Origin: Arthrobacter sp. ATA002 | GTDB taxonomy: Bacteria; Actinomycetota; Actinomycetes; Actinomycetales; Micrococcaceae | Direction of reading: 5' to 3' | Assembly (NCBI RefSeq): GCF_026898095.1 | Contig: NZ_CP114015.1 | Coordinates: 434,001-498,000, forward strand | Length of the DNA stretch: 64,000 nt | In this document: piece by piece, positions 46,235 to 57,181 of the stretch | Numbering within the stretch: position 1 is the first letter of the stretch | Layout of the letters: the number at the start of each line of letters is the position of its first letter | Notes under the pieces: model-generated | The model's input: only the letters and a program-made list of their open reading frames with translations | Told to the model about the DNA's origin: nothing | The model's database searches: none | Translations under genes and position numbers: made by a program

Positions 46235-46265
46235 AGTAGAGACCGTGTCCTCAGCACTGGGTCAA
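46235..46265 (-). promoter_or_regulatory. MerR-type promoter toward the epoxide hydrolase
   Basis: On the minus strand: TTGACC, 19-bp spacer CAGTGCTGAGGACACGGTC, then TCTACT. Confidence 0.55.
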
Positions 46266-46363
46266 ACCCGGCGGGCGTAGTGCCATGCAGCTTCGTCTAA
46301 AGCGAGCCCAACGACCGACGTCATCCACTCCCGTGACGACATCAACGCCCGGGTCGCCGCACT

Positions 46364-46547
46364 GTGAAAGGCTGCACCGGACCCCACCCTTTCGTCGGAC
46401 TGTGGGTGACCGAGGACGGCGCCACCACACTACAGATAAGTGATGATCTATTACCGCGACGACACCGGGTTTACCGCCTTCGGAAAGTTCCGCGCCGACA
46501 TGCTGCCTCATGCGGGAATGGTGATGTGCCGCACGACCGAGCTATAA
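46364..46547 (+). pseudogene. Atu4866-like protein remnant
   Basis: The first frame reads HPFVGLWVTEDG, the conserved opening of small Atu4866-domain proteins. A second frame resumes with YYRDDTGFTAFGKFRADM and LPHAGMVMCR, the conserved end, before TAA at 46545-46547. The central about 25 residues and the frame are lost. The domain's function is unknown; it often accompanies oxidoreductases and MerR/TetR regulators. Confidence 0.6.
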
Positions 46548-46644
46548 CGCAGAAGGTGCAAGCCAGCTGGGAGTGGGCAGCGTGGATGTCGTCCACAAAC
46601 TGCAACAGACGGAACTACTATTCGTGCCCGGAATCGGGTGGCTC

Positions 46645-46675
46645 TTGACCTTGTGGTAGGAACACGGGGTCTGAT
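46645..46675 (+). promoter_or_regulatory. MerR-type promoter before the serine hydrolase
   Basis: TTGACC, 19-bp spacer TTGTGGTAGGAACACGGGG, then TCTGAT. The next gene starts 200 bases downstream. Confidence 0.6.
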
Positions 46676-46874
46676 CAATCAGGTGATATGCGATGCGACT
46701 ATGGGGTCGGTTTGCCTCTCTTGGTCTCTCCGCTAAGGGTATGACCGAAAAACCCATGAGAGGGATGCAACTGAGACAGGATCTCGGGTCGCAGCGGCCG
46801 CCAGCGATCATCTGACGCCATGGTCGTGCCGATTGCTCAGGTGCGCCGCCTTATTCAACGTGGAAGGATACTTA

Positions 46875-48068
46875 ATGAGTAAGATCTCAGATCTCGGAAG
46901 GGCGAACCTCACCCAAATTCTGAGTGAAAGCGTCGAAGGGCAATCCCGGGTACCTGGCGTCGTAGCCGGCATCACAGACCGCGACGGCGTACACTTCCTC
47001 GAGGCAGCAGGAGAGCGCAGCCTCGGCAGCGGCGTTGACATGACCACCGACTCCGTTCTCGCGATCTTTTCTTCCACTAAGGCAATCACGGGTACGACCG
47101 CGCTGCAGCTCGTCGAGTCGGGCGAACTCGACCTCGACGCGCCTGCCAAGCAGTACGCCCCTGCCCTTGGGCGCGCGCTGGTGCTTGAGGGTTTTGGTGT
47201 CGACGGAACCCCGCGTCTGCGTGCGCCGAAGCGGGACATCACCGCGCGCCACCTGCTGCTACATACGGCCGGGTTTGGGTATGACTTCTTCAACGAGAGC
47301 TACAACCGGCTCTCCACCAATCTGGGCCAGCCGGGCGTGATGACCTCAACGCGCGCCTCAATCGAGACGCCGATCCTTTTCGACCCGGGGGAGCAGTGGG
47401 AGTACGGGTCAAGCATCGATTGGGTCGGGCAGGTGGTCGAAGGTATCACCCGCAAGCGACTCGGCGACATCATGCAGGAGCGAGTATTCGCACCGCTCGG
47501 GATGCGTGATACCGCATTCATTCTGAACGACGACACCGCAGCCCGCCGCGCGTCAATCCACCAGCGTGCCGCTGACGGGACGCTCACCCCGATCGATGAG
47601 CTGATCCTCCCGCAGGACCCAGAAGTCCAAATGGGCGGTCACGCCCTGTACTCAACAGTGGAGGACTACCTTGCCTTCCAGCGCATGTGGCTGAATGACG
47701 GACGCTCCGACTCTGGCGAGAAGGTACTCCGAACCGACACCGTGGAATGGGCGGTCAAAAACGACCTCGGCGACCTCACAGTGAAGATGCTTCCTGGGGT
47801 TACCCCATCGGTATCCCATGATGCTGAATTCTTCCCCCACCAATCGAAGTCGTGGGCGTACACGTTCATGGTCAACGACCAGCAGGCACCCACCGGCAGG
47901 CCAGCGGGGTCGATCGGATGGGCGGGCCTTGCCAACCTCTACTACTGGATCGATCGGCGAAATGGTATCGCCGGCTACTGGGGGACGCAGGTTCTTCCCT
48001 TCTTTGACGCTGTGTCACTTCCCAGCTACCTCGACTTTGAGACCGCCACTTACCGTTCCCTGATTTAG
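46875..48068 (+). CDS. Serine hydrolase of the beta-lactamase/EstB family
   Basis: 397 residues. The S-x-x-K motif is in [11 protein letters not shown], with the second motif at [11 protein letters not shown], where the usual Tyr-x-Asn has Ser in place of Asn, as in esterases of class C fold. [12 protein letters not shown] is another family mark. No signal peptide, so it is cytoplasmic and more likely an esterase than a true beta-lactamase. GGAAGGA precedes ATG 46875. Confidence 0.88.
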   Translation: MSKISDLGRANLTQILSESVEGQSRVPGVVAGITDRDGVHFLEAAGERSLGSGVDMTTDSVLAIFSSTKAITGTTALQLVESGELDLDAPAKQYAPALGRALVLEGFGVDGTPRLRAPKRDITARHLLLHTAGFGYDFFNESYNRLSTNLGQPGVMTSTRASIETPILFDPGEQWEYGSSIDWVGQVVEGITRKRLGDIMQERVFAPLGMRDTAFILNDDTAARRASIHQRAADGTLTPIDELILPQDPEVQMGGHALYSTVEDYLAFQRMWLNDGRSDSGEKVLRTDTVEWAVKNDLGDLTVKMLPGVTPSVSHDAEFFPHQSKSWAYTFMVNDQQAPTGRPAGSIGWAGLANLYYWIDRRNGIAGYWGTQVLPFFDAVSLPSYLDFETATYRSLI

Positions 48069-48612
48069 CCGCCCAACGGAATGATCAGATCGGTCATACA
48101 GGTCGATACCCTGTTGCCGACAGCTGCGCCTACACAGTGAGCTCTACGACTTCGGATCCCGGGGCCTGTACCACCGTTGATGTGCAACTGCTCTCGCACC
48201 AGTCAGTGCTGCGAAACCGATATCGGCTCTAGGCCATGTTGTTACTCATCAATGCGTCTAGTGGCGCGCTGCCGGCGGGCTGGTGCCGGACGTGCGGCCC
48301 GTCGACGCGGAAAGTTGCGAACGAACGGTAGAACCTCATTTTCCTTGCACCTAGCAGACGCAACTGCCGCCCAGGTGCTACCGAAAACTTTTTTGTATTG
48401 GCAAATGGGGCGGCAGATGCTGCTCTATCGCGATCTGATGGATGGGCTTCTTGCCGCCCAAGCGGCCGGGGAGAGGGTTCCGCGATTACCCGTCCCATCA
48501 TCAGAGGGTCTGTATCAATAGCAGCAACTGACAGTAGACCGGACCGGTAGGCCACGGCTCGGACGTTGGCAGGTGTGTTCCCGCTCGAGCGAAGCCACGC
48601 CTCGATCGACCT
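48069..48612. other. Intergenic stretch with no recognised gene
   Basis: About 540 bases. A minus-strand reading around 48235-48345 (RSFATFRVDGPHVRH) and a plus-strand reading near 48405-48520 look faintly protein-like, but they have no start, no ribosome site and no family I recognise. Possibly decayed genes. Confidence 0.4.
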
Positions 48613-48643
48613 TGAGTATGTTGCAGGAACAGGGTCTTTACTG
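48613..48643 (+). promoter_or_regulatory. MerR-type promoter of the RidA gene
   Basis: TTGAGT, 19-bp spacer ATGTTGCAGGAACAGGGTC, then TTTACT, 33 bases before the ATG. Confidence 0.6.
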
Positions 48644-48675
48644 CAGCTACAGGTACCTAATGAAAGGACGCTCTA

Positions 48676-49083
48676 ATGACCGTGAAACTCAGTCACCCCG
48701 AGGGTTTGCTGGACCAGCAGGATTACGCTCCCGTCGCTCTGACAACTGGATCACGACTCGTGCTGCTTGCCGGGCAAGCATCGGTCCGAGCATCCGGCGA
48801 GGTGACCGCCCCCGACCTTGCTGGGCAAGTACACACCTCGTTGGGAAATATTGTCACTGGCGTCGAGGGCGCAGGCGGAACCGTCGATGACATCGCGCGG
48901 CTCACGATCTACGTCGTGGGCTGGACACAGGAGATGGCAGGGGACCTCTTCGACGGACTCGCACGCGCCCAGGCATCCGACGGGTACGCGTCTCCGTTGC
49001 CGCCGATCACCGTGATCGGTGTGCAGGCACTGTGGACGCCGGAACTACTCGTCGAAATCGAGGCCACGGCCGTTCTGGTCTGA
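48676..49083 (+). CDS. RidA-family protein lacking the catalytic Arg
   Basis: 135 residues. LVLLAGQASVRASGEV, LGNIVTGVEGAGGTVDDIAR and the end VQALWTPELLVEIEATAVL follow the RidA (YjgF/YER057c/UK114) fold. True imine/enamine deaminases have an Arg a dozen residues before the V-E-I-E-A end; here that region is PPITVIGV without Arg. It may belong to a non-deaminase Rid subgroup. AAAGGA precedes the ATG. A tail of a second RidA lies at 54538. Confidence 0.88.
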   Translation: MTVKLSHPEGLLDQQDYAPVALTTGSRLVLLAGQASVRASGEVTAPDLAGQVHTSLGNIVTGVEGAGGTVDDIARLTIYVVGWTQEMAGDLFDGLARAQASDGYASPLPPITVIGVQALWTPELLVEIEATAVLV

Positions 49084-49263
49084 CCACATACCGGCGCGCC
49101 CGCGCGGCTGGCTGAGGACCCGGCGTTCGTGCGGAACCTCAAAGCCAGCCGCGCAAGCGTGCCGCGGCATCCTGATGCGCTACCTTTTTCGTCAGATACG
49201 AGTACTGCCGCTGATCGTGCGCGGCAAGTGAGGTGAGCATCAAGCCTTCGGGCAGGCGTCGGC

Positions 49264-49294
49264 TTGACAGTGTTCGGACAACATCAAGTTGACT
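49264..49294 (+). promoter_or_regulatory. Possible MerR-type promoter upstream of the CPBP gene
   Basis: TTGACA, 19-bp spacer GTGTTCGGACAACATCAAG, then TTGACT. The dyad differs from the other sites, so this one is weaker. Confidence 0.35.
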
Positions 49295-49534
49295 GGCTCA
49301 ACCCGCATCGGTGCGATCTTCCGCAACGCCGCGAGCGGTATCGACATGGCACTCGGGCCGATATGCGTCGTACAGCTCGGTCTGGTGTCTGGGAGCCTCG
49401 TGTCGCATGTTTGGTTGCAGAATCTTGCGGCTTTGCTTCTTTTTGGTTTGAACCGGGCCCTCGTCACTCATGAGGTCATAACTCTTCAACGCCTACCGCC
49501 GATTAACCCTTTTTCGAACAAGGAGCACCCTTCG

Positions 49535-50502
49535 ATGAATACTTTCACCGGCGATCATGATGATCCGTCCCCTTTGACCGATCCGCGCAGTGCCAGAGGG
49601 GCAAAAGTCAGTCCCGCTATGTCTTCCCTTGACGGGAGTCGTCCGTTCGGTGTGCACATGCGAATGGCGTGGTGGAAGGGCATTGTTGTCATCCTCGCCT
49701 TGCCGCTGGTACTCGCAGTGTCGCAACTCGGCCTATACCTGGTGGCCGGGTTAATCGAGGGTAATCCGTTCGCGTCAGAGCTCACCCCGCTCAAACTCCT
49801 AGCCGCCAATTTGAGCACCGGCATCACGGCGTTGCTGGCTTTACTCCTGATCGGGCGGTTCGCAAAGGTGCCGTGGCGCACCGTGCTCAGCGCACCGCGC
49901 CGGTTCGACCGGCGCCGTCTGGTGATCTACTTCCTCGGCTCACTCGTCATCGTAGGGGTCGTCATGGCGATCGTCGGAGTCACGGCCTCCCAGGCCATCG
50001 GATGGACGAACTTCGCGGTTACTGGCACCACGGTCGGCATCCTCCTCGTGGTCGTTCTCACCACACCGATCCAGGCGACCGGGGAAGAGATCATCCTCCG
50101 TGGAGCGATTTTCCCCGCTGCGGGCACGTGGTTCCGGGCGGTCCGCCCCGCATTCATCACCGGCCTGGTGGTTTCAAGCTTGATCTTTGCATTACTACAC
50201 GGCTCGACCGATCCGGTCCTTTTCGGCTACTACCTCTTCTTCTCGGTATGCGTCGCCGTGATGGGATTGATCACGCGCGGACTCGAGGCTGCCATCGCCT
50301 TCCACACGGCCAACAACCTGGTGGTGACGACCCTCAACAGCCTGTTCGCCGAGGGTGGCGCTGTCGCGGTCGAACGGTCAGCGGGCGAGGCGGGGGTGTC
50401 GCACTGCTGCTTCCCGCCGCGGCGAGCCTCGGTGCTCTCGTCATGGTTTGGCTGCGTGAGAGCTCGAGCCGTGCGGCAGAGCGGGCCAAAGTTCACGCAT
50501 GA
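49535..50502 (+). pseudogene. CPBP-family intramembrane glutamic endopeptidase, one frameshift near the end
   Basis: The protein has six to eight helices, with the motifs GEEIILRGAIF (the catalytic Glu pair and Arg), FALLHGS and AIAFHTANN. CPBP proteases cleave membrane substrates and in bacteria can confer bacteriocin immunity. After AGEAG the frame is lost; adding one G to the GGGGG run at 50392-50396 gives a last helix ALLLPAAASLGALVMVWLRE and a stop at 50500-50502 that overlaps the next ATG (ATGA). The start at 49535 has AAGGAG upstream; a longer reading from 49289 has no support. Confidence 0.82.
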
Positions 50503-51420
50503 GATCACTTGTCGTTGATCGGGACGCTCCAGGTGGTATCCGTCTCGCCACGACTACGCCTGTGACCCTGGCCTCCGAGGCGCTCGTCCGGATAGTAGCT
50601 GCGCCAGTGAATCCGACGGACCTGCATTTTGCGGCTCAGGCCCCCGATGGAGCCGTTATCGGCTACGAATTAGCTGGCATCATCGAGGTGCCCGCGTCTG
50701 ACGGTTCCGGCCCAGCAGCCGGCACGCGGGTGACCGGAATAACCATGAGCGGTTCGTGGGCAGAGTATGCCGCCGTTCCCAGTACCCAGCTTGCCGCCGT
50801 ACCCGATCATGTGGACATCAACGGTGCCGCAACGCTCCCGCTCGCCGGGACATCAGCATTACGGGCGCTTCGGGCGCTCGGCCCGACGCTCGGACGTCGG
50901 ATCCTGATTACCGGCGCAACAGGCGCGGTGGGAATGATCGCTGTGCAGTTGGCGGCGATCTCAGGCGCTGCGGTAATCACAGCAGCTGCCCGTGACGTAC
51001 AGGCCTTCTCGCGCCTTCGTGGACTCGGCGCCACATCAACCTGCGCAACGATCGATTCCGGTCTGGGCATATTTGATGGCGTCATCGACAACGTGGGCGG
51101 ATCGGCCCTCAAGGAAGCCTTCGCCCTCCTGGCCTCCAACGGAACCCTCGTCTCGGTCGGACGGGCCAGCGGCGAGGACACCATTCTGAGCTCTGTGGAT
51201 CTCCAAGCTGACTGGGGAGGATCCGGTCGAACCATCCGCACCTTCTTCATGCCGGAAGAGGGGAGCCGAGCTCCGTTCGGATGTTCAGTTCCTGGTTGAC
51301 CTCGCCGAAGCAGGCCGTTTGCACACGGACATCGGAGAATCTGTCTCCTTCAGCCGTGGTCTCGATATTCTTCGCACCGCGGCATGGAAGGGCAAACTTG
51401 TCCTGCAGCCCCAGATCTAG
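50499..51420 (+). pseudogene. Zinc-independent quinone oxidoreductase-type MDR dehydrogenase, one frameshift
   Basis: The cofactor loop TGATGAVGMIAVQLAAISGA and NVGGSALKEAF mark the NADPH quinone-reductase branch of the medium-chain dehydrogenases. No zinc ligands are seen. After FFMPEEG the frame breaks; removing one G from the GGGG near 51260 continues AELRSDVQFLVDLAEAGRL to WKGKLVLQPQI and TAG at 51418-51420. Repaired length about 306 residues. Translationally coupled to the CPBP gene. Confidence 0.85.
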
Positions 51421-51774
51421 CCCGACGGCCGGGGAGCCACAGCCGGCCTGACCTACTCGCAGGCGTCATCGCGGGTCAGGTGGTCGCACTACTACTACGT
51501 CTGGTCCGTCTCATTTATGTCGACTTCCTTTCGAATCGGCGATCGACAGGTCACACACGAGAGGGATCCAGGGGAAGTCAGGTGAAGATCACGAACAGGC
51601 GGCCAGGAGCAGGCGTTTGTCGCCGCCGATGTTTGTCGCCGCCAATGTAGCGCAGCGGGTTGACTCGAACATCCACCGGGTCGGCCGGTGGAATCGTCGC
51701 TGACCGGGCAACGTCAAGCGGGTTAGGGAGTAGCCTGTGGTGCGGAAAGGGTTCACCCACAATAGGTCGGAGCG
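51421..51774. other. Intergenic stretch before the LuxR gene, nothing recognised
   Basis: About 350 bases without a supported gene. It contains a short duplicated piece near 51612-51650 (CGCCGCC-ATGT twice). The LuxR promoter presumably lies in its last part. Confidence 0.4.
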
Positions 51775-54535
51775 ATGTTGACGAACCTCCTGGGGCGTAA
51801 CAAGGAAATCGCTGTCATCGAAGACCTCCTCACCGGGGCGAAGGCCGGGCGAAGCGGAATGCTCGTTGTGCGCGGGCAAGCCGGCATCGGTAAGAGTGCA
51901 CTGCTTGACCATGCTCGTGAATTTGCGAAGAACGCAGGTTTTCGCGTGGAGCTGCAGTGTGGTGCCGAATCCGAGTCGCAGTTGGCGTTTGCGGGCCTGC
52001 ACCAGTTATGTGCGTCGCTGCTCGACCGGGCCGTCGTGCTCCCCGAGCCCCAGCAGGCTGCGCTCGGGGTGGCGCTGGGGCTCCGCGGAGGGGCGGCACC
52101 GGATCGTTTTCTCGTCGGGCTGGCGACGCTCAATCTGCTGGCCAATGTCGCAGAGGAAGGGCCGCTGCTGTGCGTACTCGATGATGCTCACTGGCTCGAC
52201 CAAGCATCCGCGGAGGTGATGGCCTTCGTCGCCCGACGCATCACGGTTGATCGGGTCGTCCTGATGTTCGGGACGCGTGACGCGGGCGAGGGCTTCGTTG
52301 ACGTGTTCGCGGACCTCAAACCGGAGGTCCGGTTGAGTGGTCTCTGCGAAAGTGACGCGCGGACCCTTCTCGCCGAGGGGTTTCATGCGCCTCTCGATAA
52401 AGACGTGCGAGACCGTATCCTCGCCGAGTCGTCGGGGAACCCACTCGCGCTGCTGGAGCTCCTCGGAGCGTCCGGCCGACCGAGATGGCTGGTGGATTCG
52501 AGCTGCCCGACGTGGTCAACATCCCCCGCCGGATCGAAGAAACCTTCCAACTCCGCTCGGCCGGTCTGTCCGAAGACGCTCAGATGCTACTCCTCGTGGC
52601 CGCAGCCGACGCCACCGGCGACGCGGCGCTCCTGTGGCGGGTGCTCCAGCAGGTGGGCACCGATCCCGCTGCTGCCACGTCAGCCGAGGCGTCCGGGCTT
52701 CTCGAGATCGGTGCCGTCGTGCGCTTTCGACACCCGCTCGTCCGTTCGGCGATCTATCAGGCGGCGACCCCGTCGATGAGGCGCCGTGCGCACGAGGCTC
52801 TCGCCGGGGCGACGGATTCGTCCGTCGCCCCGGACCGCCGCGCATGGCACCGCGCGCAGGCGGTGGTGGGCACCGATGAGGGAGCCGCGATGGAGTTGGA
52901 GCGCTCCGCGGTGCGGACGCGAGCCCGCGGGGGTGTCGCGGCCGCGGCCGCGTTCTTACAGCAGGCCGCAGAGATCAGTCCCGAGCCTCGAGCGCGCGCT
53001 CGGCGTGCGCTCGAGGCCGCGCACGCCAAGCACGACGCGGGCGCACACGTGGCGGCTCTGCAGCTGACAGAGGTCGCCTCAGGGGGCCCTTGGATGCCCT
53101 CCAGCGCGCCCGGCTCGACCTTCTCCGGGCGCGGCTCGCCTTCCATCTGACCCAAGGGCGAAAGGCACCAGGGATGCTTCTGGAAGCTGCGAAGGCGCTT
53201 GCACCACTGGACCCGCCACTCGCCCGGGAGACATACCTGCACGCGTTGGACGCGGCGATGATCATCGGGGTGTTCGGCGAGCAGGGGAGCATCGCGGACG
53301 TAGCCGAGGTGGCACGTGCGGCGCCGCCGCCGCCTGAGCCACCCCGGCCGGCGGATCAACTGCTCGATGGTCTGGTGACTGCGTTCACGTCCGGATATGA
53401 GACGGCATTACCCGCTTTGCGCCAGGCCATTGATGCGTTCCGAGATCGAGGTTTCGACGGCGAGGCAATCGGCCAGATGGGGAGCCGTCGTTGGCTGTGG
53501 CTTGCGACGCGCACCGCGGCGGGGATTTTCGATGACGAAGGCACGCGTGTGTTGGCGCTTCGCAACGTCCGACTCGCGCGGGAAGCGGGTGCGTTGACGA
53601 CCCTCCCCGGAGCACTCGCCGCCCTGTCCGGCATGCTTGTGCTCTACGGAGACCTCTCGCAAGCCGCCGAACTGGCTGCGGAGGGTGCCGCCATCACGCA
53701 GGCAACGGGCGCAGTTCCACAGCTCTACGCTCAGCTCAGCCTCGCGGCGTGGTGCGGTCAGACCGAAGAGGCGCTGCGACTGTACTCGCTCACTGCAGAG
53801 CACGCGGGAGTGCCGGGGGCGGGCACCGAGTATGCCATGGCCCAGTACGCGCTCGCCGTTCTGCACAACGGACAGGGGAACTATCCGGCCGCAGTAACCG
53901 CCGGCATTCAGGCATGTCAGACAGGTGAGCTGTTGAACAGCAGCATCGCTCTTCCCGAGGTCGTTGAAGCGGCCGTCCGCGCGGACCAGCTGGCGATCGC
54001 CGCGTCGGCCCTTGAAGAGCTCTGCTCGCGGGCCGATGCGAGCGGCACCGCGTGGGCTCTCGGATTGGCTGAGCGCTCTCAAGCCCTCGTCAGTACCGAT
54101 GCGGCCGCGGCGGGCCATTATCGTCAGTCGATCGAGTGGTTGACAGCATCGGGAGTGAATGGCCATCTCGCACGGACGCACCTCGTTTACGGGGAGTGGT
54201 TGCGTCGGCAGGGGCACCGTCAGGAAGCGCGCGAACAGCTTCAGATCGCGTTCGACGCGCTCTCGACCATGGGCGCTCGGGCCTTCGCCGACCGTGCCGC
54301 GCGCGAGCTGCGAGCCACTGGGGAGCATCCTCGCAGGAGGTCGGGCCGGCCCGCCACGACCCTCACGGCACACGAGCTGCAGATCGCACGTCTTGTGGCC
54401 TCCGGGGCGACGTCCCGCGAGGTCGGCGCCCACCTCTTCCTCAGCCCGCGCACCATCGAGGCGCACCTGCGCAGCATCTTCCGCAAGTTGGAGATCACCT
54501 CCCGCCGACAGCTCAAGAACCTCGAGTTGCCCTGA
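51775..54535 (+). pseudogene. Large LuxR-family ATP-binding regulator (LAL), two frameshifts
   Basis: Repaired, this is about 920 residues. N-terminal ATPase: Walker A VRGQAGIGKSALL and Walker B LLCVLDDAHWLD. A long helical middle follows (tetratricopeptide-like repeats), then a C-terminal LuxR HTH with LTAHELQIARLVASGATSRE and LSPRTIEAHLRSIFRKL. Breaks are near 52475 (before MAGGFELPDVV) and near 53085 (a GGGGG run before LDALQRARLD). LAL proteins integrate a ligand and ATP to activate transcription. It is likely the local regulator of the neighbouring operon or of distant genes. Confidence 0.88.
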
Positions 54536-54537
54536 CG

Positions 54538-54611
54538 ACGTTATTGGTGTCGATTACCTTTTCGAACGGGACGTACTCGTCGAAGTTGAGGCGGCAGCCG
54601 TTCTCGACTGA
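54538..54611 (+). pseudogene. C-terminal remnant of a second RidA-family gene
   Basis: Immediately after the LuxR stop the sequence reads DVIGVDYLFERDVLVEVEAA then AVLD and stop. This aligns with the end of the RidA at 48676 (TVIGVQALWTPELLVEIEAT). Only about 24 residues remain. Confidence 0.65.
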
Positions 54612-54683
54612 CGCCTGCCGGACGACTATCCCGCGGAAACTAGTGCGTCTTCCGACCGATGCCCGTGCCCGAAGGACGATCAG

Positions 54684-55690
54684 CTACGAGATGCGTTGAG
54701 GAAGCATGACGGTATCGCCCGCCACATCTATGGCGACCTTGCCGTGCAGCGCATAGGACCGCCTATTCTCTAAGAGCTCGTGAGCCTCGCCCATCCGGGC
54801 CAAAGGAAGCACCGCGCCGATGACCGGCTTCACAAGGCCGCGCTCGACCAGGCCGGTGAGAGCGTCCAGTTTGCCGCGGTTCTGACGTGTGAAGACGAAA
54901 TGGTAGGCAGCGTTCTTGCCCCACGCCTCGATAAGGTTCTGCGGCTGCGCAATGTCGACGATGCTGACGACGCGTCCGGAATCGGCGAGTACCAGCGGAC
55001 TTTTCGCGAGGGTGTCACCGCCGATTGTGTCGAAGACGACGTCGACTCCTTTCCCTGCGCGATCTTGGCCACGGCGTCCACGTAGTCCGTCGACGTGTAA
55101 TCGATGACTGCGTCCGCTCCAAGAGAGCGCAGGAATGCATGGTCGCTTGCTTTGGCGGTGGTGATCACCCGTGCGCCAATTGCTTTGGCGACCTGGATCG
55201 CGATCGTACCGACACCGCCTGTGCCGCCGTGGATGAGGATTACCTCGCCCACAGTCAGTTGAGCCCGCGTCACGAGGGCCTCCCACACCGTCCCGCCGAC
55301 GAGTGTCAGGCTGGCCGCTTCCAGATGGTTCAGGTTCTCCGGCTTCCGGCCGACAAGCTCGACGTCGGCGACGTGCTGCTCGGCGTAGGATCCGTGGCTG
55401 CCAAAGATTTGGGGCGTGTAGTAGACCTCGTCGCCGACACGGAACTCGGTCACGTGGGAGCCGGCTTCCTCGATCACGCCGGATATATCGTGTCCGGTGA
55501 TTGCCGGGAGAGGGACGTAATCGGCGTAGTCTCCGCGTCGCACCTGGTAATCGAGGGGATTGAGAGCGGTCGCATGGACTCGCACACGCACTTGACGTGG
55601 TTCAACTTTCGGAACGGGGACCTCGCGCAACTCGAAGGCATCGGGGCCTCCGAATCGGGCGAGCACAACGGCCTTCATCCGATCAGTCAT
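54684..55690 (-). pseudogene. MDR-superfamily (zinc-type alcohol dehydrogenase/quinone reductase) oxidoreductase, one frameshift
   Basis: [29 protein letters not shown] and the cofactor loop [20 protein letters not shown] identify the family; zinc ligands are absent, so a quinone reductase is likely. After KIAQGK the frame is lost near 55045-55055. One extra G would continue [17 protein letters not shown] to the normal end LHGKVAIDV. Repaired length about 335. The start ATG 55690 has AGGA eight bases upstream. It is downstream of an SDR gene with a 64-base gap and probably shares its promoter. Confidence 0.87.
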
Positions 55691-55754
55691 ATGGGTATTC
55701 CTCATCATGGTTCTGGGTTTGTAATGCGCCGGGATGGGCGGCTCTCTTCCAATC

Positions 55755-56650
55755 TCACGCGCGCAGTCCGCGCCCTGGGCTGCGCTTGTTCTGTTCGAGG
55801 CTCCCCTCCAGGACGCGTCGTGTGAGTGATTGGGCCGCCGCCGCGACCTCGGGTGTCAGGAACGTCAGGAGGTCCTGCGAGGGCTCGCCGTCGGGGCCGA
55901 GGACCAACCCCGACCGCCCGGCGAACGAGGGATTGACGGCCGCGGCAACGATGGCCTCCACGGCGTCGGCTGGGTGGCGCATCCCGTTCTGGATCGGCTC
56001 CCACAGATGGCGGAGCGCGGGCGGGAGGATCTCCGGCGTCATCTCCATCGCGTTCGGCGTCGAGGCCGCCGCCGGCCCGAGGGGGTCGACCGCGAGCACG
56101 GTGATCTCCGTCGAGTCCAGCGTACGAGCGAGCTGTTGATTGTGGGCCAGATGCGCCAGTTTCGCGCGGCCCGTCACGGCCATGCCGGCATAGACGCCGT
56201 CCTGGTCGATGGCGTCGTAGGTCGGTGCGCCGTCGATCACCGCGGTGGTGATGGCGGATGAGGAGACGTCGACGATGCGGCTGGGGGCGCCTGATCGGAG
56301 TGCGCTCAGCAGGCGCGCGGTGAGCACGGCGGGGGATAAGTGGTTGAGCGCGAAGCTCGCCTCGAAACCATCGGTCGTCTCCCGCCGGGTCGACCACATT
56401 CCCCGACGTTGTTGATCAGCAGGTGCAGCGGGCCGTCGTTCGCAATGCGCTCGCCGACCTTTTGAACCTCGCGGAGCGAGGTGAGATCGGCCTGCATGAA
56501 CCGGGCTCGTTCACCGATCGCGCCGGCCGCCTGAACGCCGCGCCCGGCATCGCGGCCGACGACGATCACGTCGAACCCCTCGTCGTGCAGGCGACGGGCG
56601 ACGTGGAATCCGATGCCGCCGGTCCCTCCTGTGACAACTGCTGTGCGCAT
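55755..56650 (-). pseudogene. SDR oxidoreductase (retinol-dehydrogenase-like), one frameshift
   Basis: The first frame: VVTGGTGGIGFHVARRLHDE and LHLLINNVG. The second: WSTRRETTDGFEASFALNHL, RIVDVSSSA, and a Tyr and Lys in YAGMAVTGRAKLAHLAHN for the active site. The break is at 56402-56408, where adding one G to a GGGG run joins the two. Repaired length about 298. AGCAGGAA precedes ATG 56650. It is followed by the MDR gene on the same strand. Confidence 0.87.
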
Positions 56651-56688
56651 GTTCCTGCTCTCTTTTGCGTGGGTTGATGTCATCGGTT

Positions 56689-57139
56689 TCACTCCGTGTG
56701 GTCGAGGGTGGTGGTCCAGAACAGCTCCGGCTCCTTGCGTTCCTCGGTGAGCGCCCAGTACTGATCGGCGAATTGGTCGGGGTTTGAGTCCGGGCCGCCT
56801 CTCCCAATCCAAACCGCCAGGGCGATGTGTGCAACGTAGACGCCGTCCGGGCGCAGGGCATGATGAAGATTGAGGATCCAGCGGCGGAGCGACGGACGCG
56901 ATGGTCAGCTCGGCCGCGGCCACGGGGGCCAGCGCCTCCGAACCGGCACCCGTCGGAGCGGGCGAGTACTCGAGGATGTCGACGAGGCCGAGGTTGTTCT
57001 CGACCGCGCCGACGGCGTCGGTGAGCGCGTCCGGATCGGTGACGTCAGCGACGTAGCCGCGTGCGGCGATCCCGTCACGCGCGAGGGAGAGCCCGAGGCC
57101 CGGTCCGGCTCCGACGATAGCAATGAGTGGCATGGCCAC
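56689..57139 (-). pseudogene. Decayed SDR-like gene with internal deletions
   Basis: The start MPLIAIVGAGPGLGLSLARD runs straight into GIAARGYVADVTDPDALTDA, missing about 35 residues that normally lie between. After SVAPPLDP the frame is lost and the central catalytic part is absent. The conserved end returns in another frame as VYVAHIALAVWIGRGGPDSN to TTTLDHTE and stop at 56689. Only the two ends of the gene survive. A MerR-type promoter still stands directly before the ATG. Confidence 0.7.
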
Positions 57140-57140
57140 T

Positions 57141-57171
57141 ATTCGATGCCATGTGGCAGGAACCGGGTCAA
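57141..57171 (-). promoter_or_regulatory. MerR-type promoter of the decayed SDR gene
   Basis: On the minus strand: TTGACC, 19-bp spacer CGGTTCCTGCCACATGGCA, then TCGAAT. The ATG at 57133 falls at the predicted transcription start, so the mRNA would be leaderless. Confidence 0.55.
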
Positions 57172-57181
57172 GTCCGACGGA

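Noticed and set aside
48229..48555. Possible gene or remnant on the minus strand
   Set aside because: One stretch looks protein-like, but there is no start, ribosome site or recognised family.
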